Shown here: positions 1 to 6,734 of the stretch, in pieces
Layout of the letters: the number at the start of each line of letters is the position of its first letter
Numbering within the stretch: the stretch's first letter is position 1
Made by a program: the position numbers and the translations under genes
Notes under the pieces: generated by a model
Database searches by the model: none
What the model saw: the letters and a program-made list of their open reading frames with translations, nothing else
What the model was told of the DNA's origin: nothing
From: JBAYZQ01 sp041672385
GTDB lineage: Bacteria; Spirochaetota; Spirochaetia; Sphaerochaetales; Sphaerochaetaceae
Reading direction: 5' to 3'
Assembly: GCA_041672385.1 (NCBI GenBank)
Contig: JBAYZQ010000068.1
Coordinates: 1-11,087 of the forward strand
DNA: 11,087 nt

Positions 1-225
1 AATCGTTTTCCTATTAATACTCCTTCTACAAAAGAAGAAGCTTATTATAGAATTTTATTCTCAAAGCACTTTAAATCTGAAGGGGCTGCAAACTGTGTTC
101 CTCATGAAGCTTCTGTAGCTTGTTCAACTGCTACTGCTTTGAAATGGGATGCCTCATTTGCTTCACAAAACGAACCAAGTGGTCGTGCAATAGCGGGAGT
201 TCATGACATGGCTTATAAGAAATAG
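1..225 (+). CDS. 3' end of an unrecognised protein (74 residues visible)
   Basis: The frame is open from base 1 to a TAG stop at 223-225, so this is the C-terminal 74 residues of a gene that starts outside the window. The visible part reads as ordinary coding sequence, with a Ser-Glu-Gly-Ala-Ala-Asn-Cys-Val stretch, an Ala/Thr-rich segment (HEASVACSTATALKWD, about residues 35-50 of the fragment) and a basic end (MAYKK). I do not recognise the family from this fragment and assign no function. It is the only convincing plus-strand gene in the window and converges on the minus-strand operon, so it is probably an unrelated neighbouring unit. Confidence 0.7.
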   Translation, partial: NRFPINTPSTKEEAYYRILFSKHFKSEGAANCVPHEASVACSTATALKWDASFASQNEPSGRAIAGVHDMAYKK

Positions 226-249
226 GTTGGAAAAGTTGCTCTTTTTTTT

Positions 250-285
250 GCAAGAGTCTAAGATTTTCCCCTCTTAGGCTCTTGC
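250..285 (+). terminator. Hairpin terminator between convergent genes
   Basis: The arms GCAAGAGTCTAAG (250-262) and CTTAGGCTCTTGC (273-285) pair over 13 positions with a single G-U wobble, around a 10-nt loop. On the plus strand the stem is followed by a T-rich but interrupted tail (TTCTTATTATT), so it best serves the plus-strand gene ending at 225. On the minus strand the stem is followed by a run of A, so for the aspA transcript it would be a 3'-end hairpin rather than a classic intrinsic terminator. A T-run and a CTCTT just upstream could compete for the left arm. The rest of the 226-323 gap shows nothing else. Confidence 0.75.
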
Positions 286-323
286 TTCTTATTATTAAAA
301 AGATAAAACTTAATTTCTGATTA

Positions 324-1709
324 TCAACACATGGAAGAAGTATTTAGCAACTTTTGTAGTTTCTCTTTTGAAAGGTATTCCTTTTCCAAAACTAGATCAA
401 AAACACTTTTTCCAGTTTCAAGAGCTTCTTTTGCAATTTGACAGCTTTTTTCATAACCAATTATTGGACACATTACAGTAACAATACCAATACTATTATC
501 AACAAGTTCTTTACATCTCTGCTTGTTAGCCGTAATTCCATCTATACAATTCAATCTTAAGGTATTGAAAGCTCGAGTCATATGTAAAATTGAAGAAAAT
601 AATTTAAAGGAAATTATTGGTTCCATGGCATTTAATTCTAACTGACCAGCTTCAGCTGCAAGGGTAATAGTAACATCATTTCCAATAACTGCAAAAGCTA
701 CTTGATTTACTACCTCTGGAATTACAGGATTTACTTTCCCCGGCATTATAGAAGAACCTGGTTGACGGGCAGGAAGATTAATCTCATTTATTCCAGTTCG
801 TGGTCCTGAAGAAAGAAGCCGTAAATCGTTGCAAATTTTAGAAATTTTAGCTGCTATTCTTTTTAGAGTTCCTGAAAACTGAATATAGCTACCACAATCT
901 TGAGTAGCCTCTATTAAATTTTCAGCACATTCAAAATCCCTTCCAGTATTTTTACTTAGTATTTCAGTAACAACTTTGCTAAAATTCTTAGGTGCATTCA
1001 GACCAGTTCCAATTGCTGTTCCTCCAAGATTAATTTCTAGAAGAAGTTTTTTAGCATCTTGAAGACGTTGAATATCCTCTCCAATTGTAACTGCCCAAGC
1101 ATTGAATTCTTGGCCTAAAGTCATGGGAACTGCATCCTGCAACTGAGTCCTTCCCATCTTGATTACATCATTAAATTCTGTCCCTTTTTTCTCAAAAGAC
1201 AATTTAAGAAGATTAAGCTCTTTTTCCAATTCCTCACAATATGTGACCGTTGCAATCCTAATTGCAGTTGGATAAACATCATTGGTTGACTGTGAAAGAT
1301 TTACATGATTATTTGGATGAATAAATTCATAGTCACCCTTTTTATGTCCGCAAAGTTCAAGAGCAATGTTTGCAATTACTTCATTGGCACACATATTAGT
1401 TGATGTTCCCGCTCCCCCTTGAATAATATCAACTGGAAATTGATCAATATATTTTCCACTTATTATAAGATCACATGCTTTAATAATTGCATCAGATTTT
1501 TCTTTATTAATTTCTTCAAACTTAAAATTTGCCTGAGCCACAGCTTTTTTTACTTGGCAAATAGCTTTTACAAACTCTGGATACTTTGAAAGTGATATTT
1601 TTGATATTTGAAAATTTTCCATAGCTCTTTCAGTCTGAATGCCATAGTAGCAATCATCAAAAATCTTTTTTGTCCCAATCATGTCATGTTCTTCTCTAAA
1701 TTTTTTCAT
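324..1709 (-). CDS. aspA: Aspartate ammonia-lyase (aspartase)
   Basis: Cytoplasmic enzyme converting L-aspartate to fumarate and ammonia. It has 461 residues, the normal aspartase length (about 465-480). The fumarase/aspartase superfamily signature GSSIMPGKVNP lies at 318-328, with the probable catalytic serine at 319 in the flexible loop. Other conserved blocks are GTSTNMCANE (101-110), HPNNHVNLSQSTNDVYP (131-147) and GRTQLQDAVPMTLGQEF (186-202). The GRTQLQDAVP wording and the C-terminal IGYEKSCQIAKEALETGKSV block favour aspartase over fumarase C. The ATG at 1709 follows an AAGGG ribosome binding site with proper spacing. It is the last gene of the minus-strand operon, 92 nt after pyrD, and would carry out the final step of orotate breakdown, feeding fumarate to central metabolism or fumarate respiration. 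No truncation or missing key residue is seen. Confidence 0.93.
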   Translation of the reverse strand: MKKFREEHDMIGTKKIFDDCYYGIQTERAMENFQISKISLSKYPEFVKAICQVKKAVAQANFKFEEINKEKSDAIIKACDLIISGKYIDQFPVDIIQGGAGTSTNMCANEVIANIALELCGHKKGDYEFIHPNNHVNLSQSTNDVYPTAIRIATVTYCEELEKELNLLKLSFEKKGTEFNDVIKMGRTQLQDAVPMTLGQEFNAWAVTIGEDIQRLQDAKKLLLEINLGGTAIGTGLNAPKNFSKVVTEILSKNTGRDFECAENLIEATQDCGSYIQFSGTLKRIAAKISKICNDLRLLSSGPRTGINEINLPARQPGSSIMPGKVNPVIPEVVNQVAFAVIGNDVTITLAAEAGQLELNAMEPIISFKLFSSILHMTRAFNTLRLNCIDGITANKQRCKELVDNSIGIVTVMCPIIGYEKSCQIAKEALETGKSVFDLVLEKEYLSKEKLQKLLNTSSMC

Positions 1710-1725
1710 TTTTTCCCTTCATAAT

Positions 1726-1744
1726 ATTTATCCAATGGATAAAT
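1726..1744. promoter_or_regulatory. Perfect palindrome upstream of aspA
   Basis: ATTTATCCAATGGATAAAT is a perfect 9-bp inverted repeat around one central base, ending 16 nt before the aspA start and just upstream of its ribosome binding site. It could be a protein operator, or an RNA hairpin (8 bp, 3-nt loop) affecting aspA translation or transcript processing. The remainder of the 92-nt gap holds only a weak CCTC-GAGG hairpin (1781-1792) followed on the minus strand by GTTTT, and I see no convincing promoter. The function is inferred. Confidence 0.45.
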
Positions 1745-1801
1745 TGGCCTTTTAAGCCTTTTTAATTCAATCTTTAAAACCCTCTTTTGAGGAATCATTT
1801 C

Positions 1802-2707
1802 TTAAAGAATTTTCCTAATTTCTTGTAAAGAGTTATATTCATTATCAATAAGATATTGCTCTAAACCACTTATTATTTCTAAAGAAACTTTAGGATTAAT
1901 AAAAGAGGCAACCCCAATTTGACAACAAGTAGCTCCTGCCATAATATATTCAATTACATCTTCAAAAGTCATAATTCCTCCTACCGCAATTATAGGAATT
2001 TTCACTTCTTGACTTACTTGATGGACCATTCGTAGAGCTATTGGCTTAATAGCTGGACCAGACAAACCCGCATATATGTTTTTAAAAACAGGTTTCTTCT
2101 TTTTAATATCGATAGCCATTGCTTGAAATGTATTTACCAAGGAAATAGAATCGGTACCAACTTTTTCACATCCCATTGCAAGTTCAACTATATTCTCTGC
2201 ATTTGGAGATAATTTAACAATCATTTTCTTTTTGCAAATATTTCTCATTTTTTCTACAAACTGTGTTGCAGATTTTGTTTTCAACCCAAAATTCATTCCA
2301 CCTTCTTTGACATTTGGACAAGAAATATTTAATTCTACAAAGTCAATATCTATTGTATTAAGCTTTTTTAGGGCTTCAATATAATCGCTTTCAGAATGTC
2401 CACCAACATTTACTATTTTAACAAAATCTCTATTTGCAATAGTGGGATAAATATCTTTTATAAAAACATCTACTCCTGGATTCTCCAGCCCAATGCTATT
2501 CATTATACCACTAGGAGTCTCCCAAATTCTTATTCCTTCATTTCCACCTGAAGGTAATAATGTAAGTCCTTTAAAACACATTCCTCCCAATTTATCAATA
2601 TCAAATAATTCGGACAATTCCTCTCCAAAACCACATGTTCCAGAAGCTAGTAAAATAGGATTTTTCATCTTTATTCCAACTAAATCTGTTTCTAATCTAT
2701 TCTTCAT
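1802..2707 (-). CDS. pyrD: Dihydroorotate dehydrogenase, class 1B catalytic subunit
   Basis: FMN-containing TIM-barrel subunit interconverting dihydroorotate and orotate; class 1B enzymes exchange electrons with NAD(H) through PyrK. The protein has 301 residues, normal for the class. The catalytic cysteine is C130 in ELNISCPNVKEGG (class 1A uses Cys here too; class 2 uses Ser). Orotate- and FMN-contacting residues expected for the family are present: K46, N70 in NSIGL, N127, N132, K165 and N192, with the C-terminal phosphate-binding AVGGI at 241-245. The frame stays open 42 codons further upstream inside pyrK, but the ATG at 2707 is chosen because GAGG lies 6 nt before it and homologues begin here. 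It overlaps pyrK by 11 nt. In this operon it probably acts as an NADH-driven orotate reductase. No key residue is missing. Confidence 0.93.
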   Translation of the reverse strand: MKNRLETDLVGIKMKNPILLASGTCGFGEELSELFDIDKLGGMCFKGLTLLPSGGNEGIRIWETPSGIMNSIGLENPGVDVFIKDIYPTIANRDFVKIVNVGGHSESDYIEALKKLNTIDIDFVELNISCPNVKEGGMNFGLKTKSATQFVEKMRNICKKKMIVKLSPNAENIVELAMGCEKVGTDSISLVNTFQAMAIDIKKKKPVFKNIYAGLSGPAIKPIALRMVHQVSQEVKIPIIAVGGIMTFEDVIEYIMAGATCCQIGVASFINPKVSLEIISGLEQYLIDNEYNSLQEIRKIL

Positions 2708-3407
2708 AAAACACCTCACTTGCTTTAAATATTGGGCCATCTTTACAAACTCTTTTATTTCCCTTTGAGGTTTTAATAGAGCAACCCAAACAAAGTCCAA
2801 TACCACAGCCCATTCTGGATTCCAAAGAAACATATAATCTTTCTCCGACCCCTTTTTCCTTACATATTTTATAAAGTAATTTCATCATAATTATAGGGCC
2901 ACACGCAAAAATATAATCATAATCTTCTACATTAATATCATTGATAATATATCCACCAACATTGACTACAACATTATTCAAAATGCGCTTATACAAGTCC
3001 ACAAGCATTTCTTCCGAGCTAAATCCTAAATAAGCATCAACAACGTTTTGAGGATTTTCTTTAAGTGTTTTACCTGCAAAATATAGAGGTGCAATACCAG
3101 TTCCACCCCCAATTAAGGCAATCTTTCCACTTGCTTCTTTAAATCCATTTCCATTGGGACCTTGAACAACTACAAACTGTCCTTTTAACATTTTACTAAA
3201 CTTTTTTGTCCCCTTTCCCACAATTTGATAAAGAAAAGTTATGGATTCACTATCACTATCAAAAACTGCTAAAGGTCTAGACAATAAGGGGGAACTATCT
3301 TCAGTTCCAACCATAACGAATTGTCCCATTTTGCACTTTGCAGAGTTTTTAACTTTCATTAGATAAAATTTATCATTTATTTTTTTGTTGCTTAATATTT
3401 CATTCAT
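2697..3407 (-). CDS. pyrK: Dihydroorotate dehydrogenase electron-transfer subunit (FAD, 2Fe-2S)
   Basis: Partner of the class 1B PyrD; it passes electrons between NAD(H) and the FMN of PyrD through FAD and a [2Fe-2S] cluster. The 236 residues show the ferredoxin-reductase fold in order: the FAD-binding segment SRPLAVF (43-49), the nucleotide-binding GGGTGIAPL (100-108), the CGP motif at 169-171, and the cluster cysteines C201, C206, C209 and C221 (C-x4-C-x2-C-x11-C). The start ATG at 3407 shares an ATGA with the pyrC stop, and AGGA at the end of pyrC serves as ribosome binding site; the 3' end overlaps pyrD by 11 nt. Tight coupling fits a heterotetramer made in equal amounts. Its presence makes the reaction NAD-linked, and so usable in the reducing direction. 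Confidence 0.93.
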   Translation of the reverse strand: MNEILSNKKINDKFYLMKVKNSAKCKMGQFVMVGTEDSSPLLSRPLAVFDSDSESITFLYQIVGKGTKKFSKMLKGQFVVVQGPNGNGFKEASGKIALIGGGTGIAPLYFAGKTLKENPQNVVDAYLGFSSEEMLVDLYKRILNNVVVNVGGYIINDINVEDYDYIFACGPIIMMKLLYKICKEKGVGERLYVSLESRMGCGIGLCLGCSIKTSKGNKRVCKDGPIFKASEVFYEE

Positions 3408-4678
3408 TTTGTTATTCCTTTATAAACTATTTTTCCATCAATTATGGTATATAAAACTTCTCCTAATAAATTTTTGTTAATTAATGGTGAATTAGAAGCT
3501 TTTGATTTGCCTTTTGTTATGATTCTTTTTTTATTAACATCAAAAATTACAATATCAGCTGTTGAACCTACCGAAAGTGAAGGAATTTCAAAATTATATA
3601 ATTTTGCAGGATTTAAGGTTAATAATTTCAGAAAATCAATAATTTTCATGTTATTTTTCTGGATAAGTATTTCAATCACAATGGAAAGTGCTGTTTCAAG
3701 ACCAATAATTCCACTAGGGGCATCAGCAAATTTTCGACTCTTTTCTTCAAAACTATGCGGTGCGTGATCTGTTGCAATAATATTAAGTACTGAATCTTTT
3801 AGACCTTCTATTAATGCCAATCTATCTTGTTCTGTCCTAAAGGGAGGATTGAGTTTCGCATTAGTGCCACTTCTGTATATTTCCGTTTCATTAAACATTA
3901 AATGTTGAGGTGTAACTTCAGCATAAATATTTGAAGAAAATTGTTTTGCAAATTTTAGGATTTCTACTGATTTTGCAGAACTTATATGCTGAAAATTTAC
4001 TTTAGCCTTGGTATCTACTGCAAAAACACAGTCTCTTGCCACCATACTAATCTCAGCGATGTCTTTAGCTCCTTTAAAGTGTAATTTAGCTGAAACCTCT
4101 CCATCATTTATTCCATGAGTTTCAATAAAATTTTGATCTTCTTCATGTAAACTAATTGGGCAATTTAACTGTTTAACGGTTTTCATTGCTTCATATATAA
4201 CTTTTGTGTCTTTAATATTTACACCGTCATCACTAAAACCTATGGCTCCACATTTCTTTAAGGCTTCCATATCAGTTAGTTTTTCACCCTTCATACCAAG
4301 AGTAACATTAGCCACAGTGTATAGTTTTAAAGCTGTTTTGTGGGCTTTTTCATAAAAATATTTGATGGTTTTTTCGTTATCCATTTTTGGTTGGGTATTT
4401 GCCATACAAACTACTTTAGTATAGCCTCCAGCAAGTGCAGCGTTACTACCTGAAATAATATCCTCTTTATAAGTAAATCCTGGATCTCTAAAATGTGAAT
4501 GAACATCTATTAATCCTGGTGAAACCACCATTCCATCCGCATAAATGCATTCTGAAGCACCCACTAAGTCTATATGTTCACTTATTTGAACTATTTTACC
4601 TTCGCTAATACACAAATCTGCAACTTTTTCGGTATTTGTATATGGGTCTATAAGCGTTCCATTTTTTATAATAATCAT
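3404..4678 (-). CDS. pyrC: Dihydroorotase, class I
   Basis: Zinc amidohydrolase interconverting dihydroorotate and N-carbamoyl-L-aspartate. The 424 residues fit class I enzymes of the Bacillus type. Metal ligands are visible as H60 and H62 (DVHSHFRDPG), D151, H178 (HEED), H231 (QHISS) and D304 (ATDHAPH). R64 and N94 match the residues that hold the substrate carboxylate, which argues for dihydroorotate rather than uncharged dihydropyrimidines or hydantoins. The ATG at 4678 is chosen over an in-frame TTG at 4690 because GGGAG lies 5 nt upstream; it begins one base after the stop of the amidohydrolase gene. The 3' end overlaps pyrK by 4 nt (ATGA). In biosynthesis it works toward dihydroorotate; with no pyrB nearby and an N-carbamoyl amidohydrolase next door, I infer it opens the ring here. 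Confidence 0.93.
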   Translation of the reverse strand: MIIIKNGTLIDPYTNTEKVADLCISEGKIVQISEHIDLVGASECIYADGMVVSPGLIDVHSHFRDPGFTYKEDIISGSNAALAGGYTKVVCMANTQPKMDNEKTIKYFYEKAHKTALKLYTVANVTLGMKGEKLTDMEALKKCGAIGFSDDGVNIKDTKVIYEAMKTVKQLNCPISLHEEDQNFIETHGINDGEVSAKLHFKGAKDIAEISMVARDCVFAVDTKAKVNFQHISSAKSVEILKFAKQFSSNIYAEVTPQHLMFNETEIYRSGTNAKLNPPFRTEQDRLALIEGLKDSVLNIIATDHAPHSFEEKSRKFADAPSGIIGLETALSIVIEILIQKNNMKIIDFLKLLTLNPAKLYNFEIPSLSVGSTADIVIFDVNKKRIITKGKSKASNSPLINKNLLGEVLYTIIDGKIVYKGITK

Positions 4679-4679
4679 C

Positions 4680-5870
4680 TTAGCTCCCAAAATATTGAAT
4701 CAATATTTCTACTGATTTCTCAACATCTTCAAATTTTGCATATTCATCTTTATTATGACTAATCCCCTGTTTACAAGGAATAAATAACATACCTGTTTTA
4801 ACAATATCTGGAAAACACATTCCATCGTGTCCCGCTCCACTATTCATTTCTAAATATGGAATATTGAGATATTCTGAAGTATCAGCAAGTTTTTTTATTA
4901 TCTCTTTTGATAAGTTAACAGGCTGTACTTTTCCTATTTCTTTTAAAGAAGCTCTTGTTTTACGTTTTTTTGCGATTTCCTTTAATTTATCATTTATAAT
5001 CTTTCTTATATTTAATAACTGCTCTGGATTTTGTGAACGTACATCTATAACAAACTTAGTCTCTCCAGAAATAACGTTTAAAGCATTTGGATAATTGTCA
5101 ATTTTACCAACTGTAATTACTAAGTCTTTTTTCTTTTTTGCATAATCTTCTAAAAAAAGAATAAACTCTGAAGCAAAACAAAGTGAATCCTTCCTTATTT
5201 TCATTGGAGTACTACCTGAATGCTCTGAAACTCCATCAATTTGTATTTCTATCCTTTCATTCCCTACAATAGCTAATACAATACCAATACTTAAATTTTT
5301 GCTTTCAAGAACTCGTCCTTGTTCAATATGAACTTCAAAATAACCTTTTATACCATCCAAACTGGCTTCATAGCCTAAGTTTCTTTCTTTAAAAATATTT
5401 TTTAGTGATTCTCCATTTCGATTGCAAAAATTTTCTACCATTTCTTTTGTATATTTTTTGGTCAAAAGACCACTACCAATTGTACATTTATTAAAATTAG
5501 TAGATTCTTCGCATCTAAAGGCTGCAACTCTTAATGGAATATCGCTTTTGGTCTTACTTAATTCAATCATTACAACTAGACCAACAATAACTCCAATAAC
5601 CCCATCATATTTTCCACCGGAAATAACTGAATCCAAATGAGATCCAATCCAAAAAGCCGGTTCCTTATTACAATTTGAAACATAGGAATTTCCAATAGCA
5701 TCGGTAAAAACATCAAAACCATTTTCTTTTCCTATCTCTAGAAAGGTTTTGTGCATTTCATCTTCTATCTCAGTATAACCTAAGCGGGTAACACCACCTG
5801 ATTCAAGACAACCAATGTTTTCAAATCGCTTATAGATCTCTTTTATTTTTTCTAATATTATTTTATTCAT
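4680..5870 (-). CDS. M20-family N-carbamoyl-amino-acid amidohydrolase, probable ureidosuccinase
   Basis: Cytoplasmic binuclear metal hydrolase of the AllC/HyuC/beta-ureidopropionase branch of peptidase family M20. It has 396 residues, usual for the group (about 400-415). Metal-site residues seen are H78 (GSHLDS), D89 (GGKYDG), E121/E122 (RCEEST), H181 (EVHIEQG) and H372 (GISHNKDE), plus the SGAGHDG motif (344-350) and NALNVISGETKFVIDVRS (262-279) of the dimerisation lid. Sequence alone cannot separate allantoate, N-carbamoyl-beta-alanine and N-carbamoyl-amino-acid enzymes. The position directly before pyrC, which makes N-carbamoyl-L-aspartate, and upstream of aspartase points to N-carbamoyl-L-aspartate hydrolysis to aspartate, CO2 and NH3. 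The ATG at 5870 lacks a clear ribosome binding site (only AAGTAAAA precedes it) and follows a 57-nt gap with a hairpin, so expression may be tuned separately from the transporter genes. Confidence 0.82.
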   Translation of the reverse strand: MNKIILEKIKEIYKRFENIGCLESGGVTRLGYTEIEDEMHKTFLEIGKENGFDVFTDAIGNSYVSNCNKEPAFWIGSHLDSVISGGKYDGVIGVIVGLVVMIELSKTKSDIPLRVAAFRCEESTNFNKCTIGSGLLTKKYTKEMVENFCNRNGESLKNIFKERNLGYEASLDGIKGYFEVHIEQGRVLESKNLSIGIVLAIVGNERIEIQIDGVSEHSGSTPMKIRKDSLCFASEFILFLEDYAKKKKDLVITVGKIDNYPNALNVISGETKFVIDVRSQNPEQLLNIRKIINDKLKEIAKKRKTRASLKEIGKVQPVNLSKEIIKKLADTSEYLNIPYLEMNSGAGHDGMCFPDIVKTGMLFIPCKQGISHNKDEYAKFEDVEKSVEILIQYFGS

Positions 5871-5892
5871 TTTTACTTGTATTAAATAAATT

Positions 5893-5918
5893 AAGCAATT
5901 TATCTAAATAAATTGCTT
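5893..5918 (-). other. Perfect hairpin between transport and catabolic genes
   Basis: The arms AAGCAATTTAT (5893-5903) and ATAAATTGCTT (5908-5918) pair perfectly over 11 bp with a 4-nt loop, in the 57-nt gap between permease 2 and the M20 gene. On the minus strand the following sequence (AATTTATTTAAT) is only partly T-rich, so it would be a leaky terminator or a processing/stability hairpin, not a full stop. It may set the ratio of transporter to enzyme mRNA. An operator role is also possible. Confidence 0.5.
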
Positions 5919-5927
5919 TTATTCATC

Positions 5928-6713
5928 TTATCCTATAACTTCCGTTGTAATGTCTTTCCAACTAAGAATTTTCTTTTCTAAGACATCAAACAGTTCATAT
6001 AGAATCAAACCCAGTAAGCTTAAGAGAATTACAGCAGATAATATTAAATTAATATTATAATTTTCACCTCCAAGCACAACCAAATATCCAAGTCCTGCTT
6101 TTGCACCAATCATCTCTCCAATTACAGCTCCAATCATGGCTTGTGTTACGGCAAGTTTCATTCCAGAAATTAACATTTCACCAGAAAAGGGCATTTCAAT
6201 TTTGAAAAATCGTTGCCAAGCATTTCCTTTTAATATTTTCATCAAATCGTAAATGTTTTTCTCAATTGACCTAACAGCCAATACCTCATTAGTCATAACA
6301 GGGAAGGAAACAACCAAAATAACCAAAGCTACTTTTGACTCAATTCCCAACCCCATCCATAAAATAAATAAAGGAGCAAGAGAGATCTTAGGTGCCGTTT
6401 GAACTATTATTACAAATGGCATTACAAGCTTTTCTAAAAATTCCACTTTTGCTAAAACATATCCAAGTGTTATACCTATAAGTATCCCCCAAAATGTTCC
6501 AATAAAAATTTCTTTAAGCGTTACCCAAATGTGATAAAACATGTCACCTGTCTTAAAAAATTCTATCATGGCTAAGAAAAAATTATATGGATCAGGCAGT
6601 AGGTAATTAGGTACTTTAAAAATAATAATATACAGTTCCCAAATTACTAGAACTATTGGAATTACCATTAAAGGTAAAATAACATTCCTATGTTTATGAT
6701 AAAATAAAATCAT
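5928..6713 (-). CDS. ABC transporter permease (SsuC/TauC-like), second permease
   Basis: Inner-membrane channel subunit of the BPD_transp_1 family, 261 residues with about six hydrophobic segments; the first is at roughly 11-32. The conserved cytoplasmic coupling loop that docks on the ATPase lies at about 163-199 (EMPFSGEMLISGMK... to ...AGLG), preceded by the subfamily block QTAPKISLAPLFILWMGLGI (105-124). It is clearly a paralogue of the permease at 8568-9365, sharing LPxP, QTxPKIxLxPLF, LMKILK and GLGY. The start at 6713 follows GGGAG with 6-nt spacing, 21 nt after the binding-protein gene. With only one ATPase and one binding protein in the operon, the two permeases probably form a heterodimeric channel. 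The family covers sulfonate, nitrate and pyrimidine-type substrates; the substrate here is inferred from context. Confidence 0.88.
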   Translation of the reverse strand: MILFYHKHRNVILPLMVIPIVLVIWELYIIIFKVPNYLLPDPYNFFLAMIEFFKTGDMFYHIWVTLKEIFIGTFWGILIGITLGYVLAKVEFLEKLVMPFVIIVQTAPKISLAPLFILWMGLGIESKVALVILVVSFPVMTNEVLAVRSIEKNIYDLMKILKGNAWQRFFKIEMPFSGEMLISGMKLAVTQAMIGAVIGEMIGAKAGLGYLVVLGGENYNINLILSAVILLSLLGLILYELFDVLEKKILSWKDITTEVIG

Positions 6714-6734
6714 CTTTTGCTCCCATTATTTCAG

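Noticed and set aside
1781..1792. CCTC-GAGG hairpin after pyrD as an intrinsic terminator
   Set aside because: The stem is only 4-5 bp and the T-run is four bases; it is too weak to be called a terminator.
3444..3767. Plus-strand open frame opposite pyrC, and similar plus-strand frames at 2493-2768, 4574-4762, 4864-5094, 5422-5640, 9292-9486 and 10711-10920
   Set aside because: They lie opposite strongly supported genes, have no domain features or good ribosome binding sites, and read as antisense shadows.
1802..4678. Ordinary de novo pyrimidine biosynthesis operon
   Set aside because: No carAB, pyrB, pyrE or pyrF is in the window, and the operon adds an N-carbamoyl amidohydrolase, aspartase, an importer and an IclR regulator, which fit breakdown. 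Whole-genome content could still modify this.
1802..5870. Reductive uracil degradation (dihydropyrimidine dehydrogenase, dihydropyrimidinase, beta-ureidopropionase) as the pathway
   Set aside because: PyrD, PyrK and PyrC show dihydroorotate-type residues, including Arg64 and Asn94 of PyrC for the substrate carboxylate, and AspA follows in place of a beta-alanine-using enzyme.
3404..5870. Allantoin degradation (AllB/AllC with an AllR-like IclR regulator)
   Set aside because: The amidohydrolase has the class I dihydroorotase metal set with D151, and pyrD/pyrK in the same operon have no role in allantoin breakdown.
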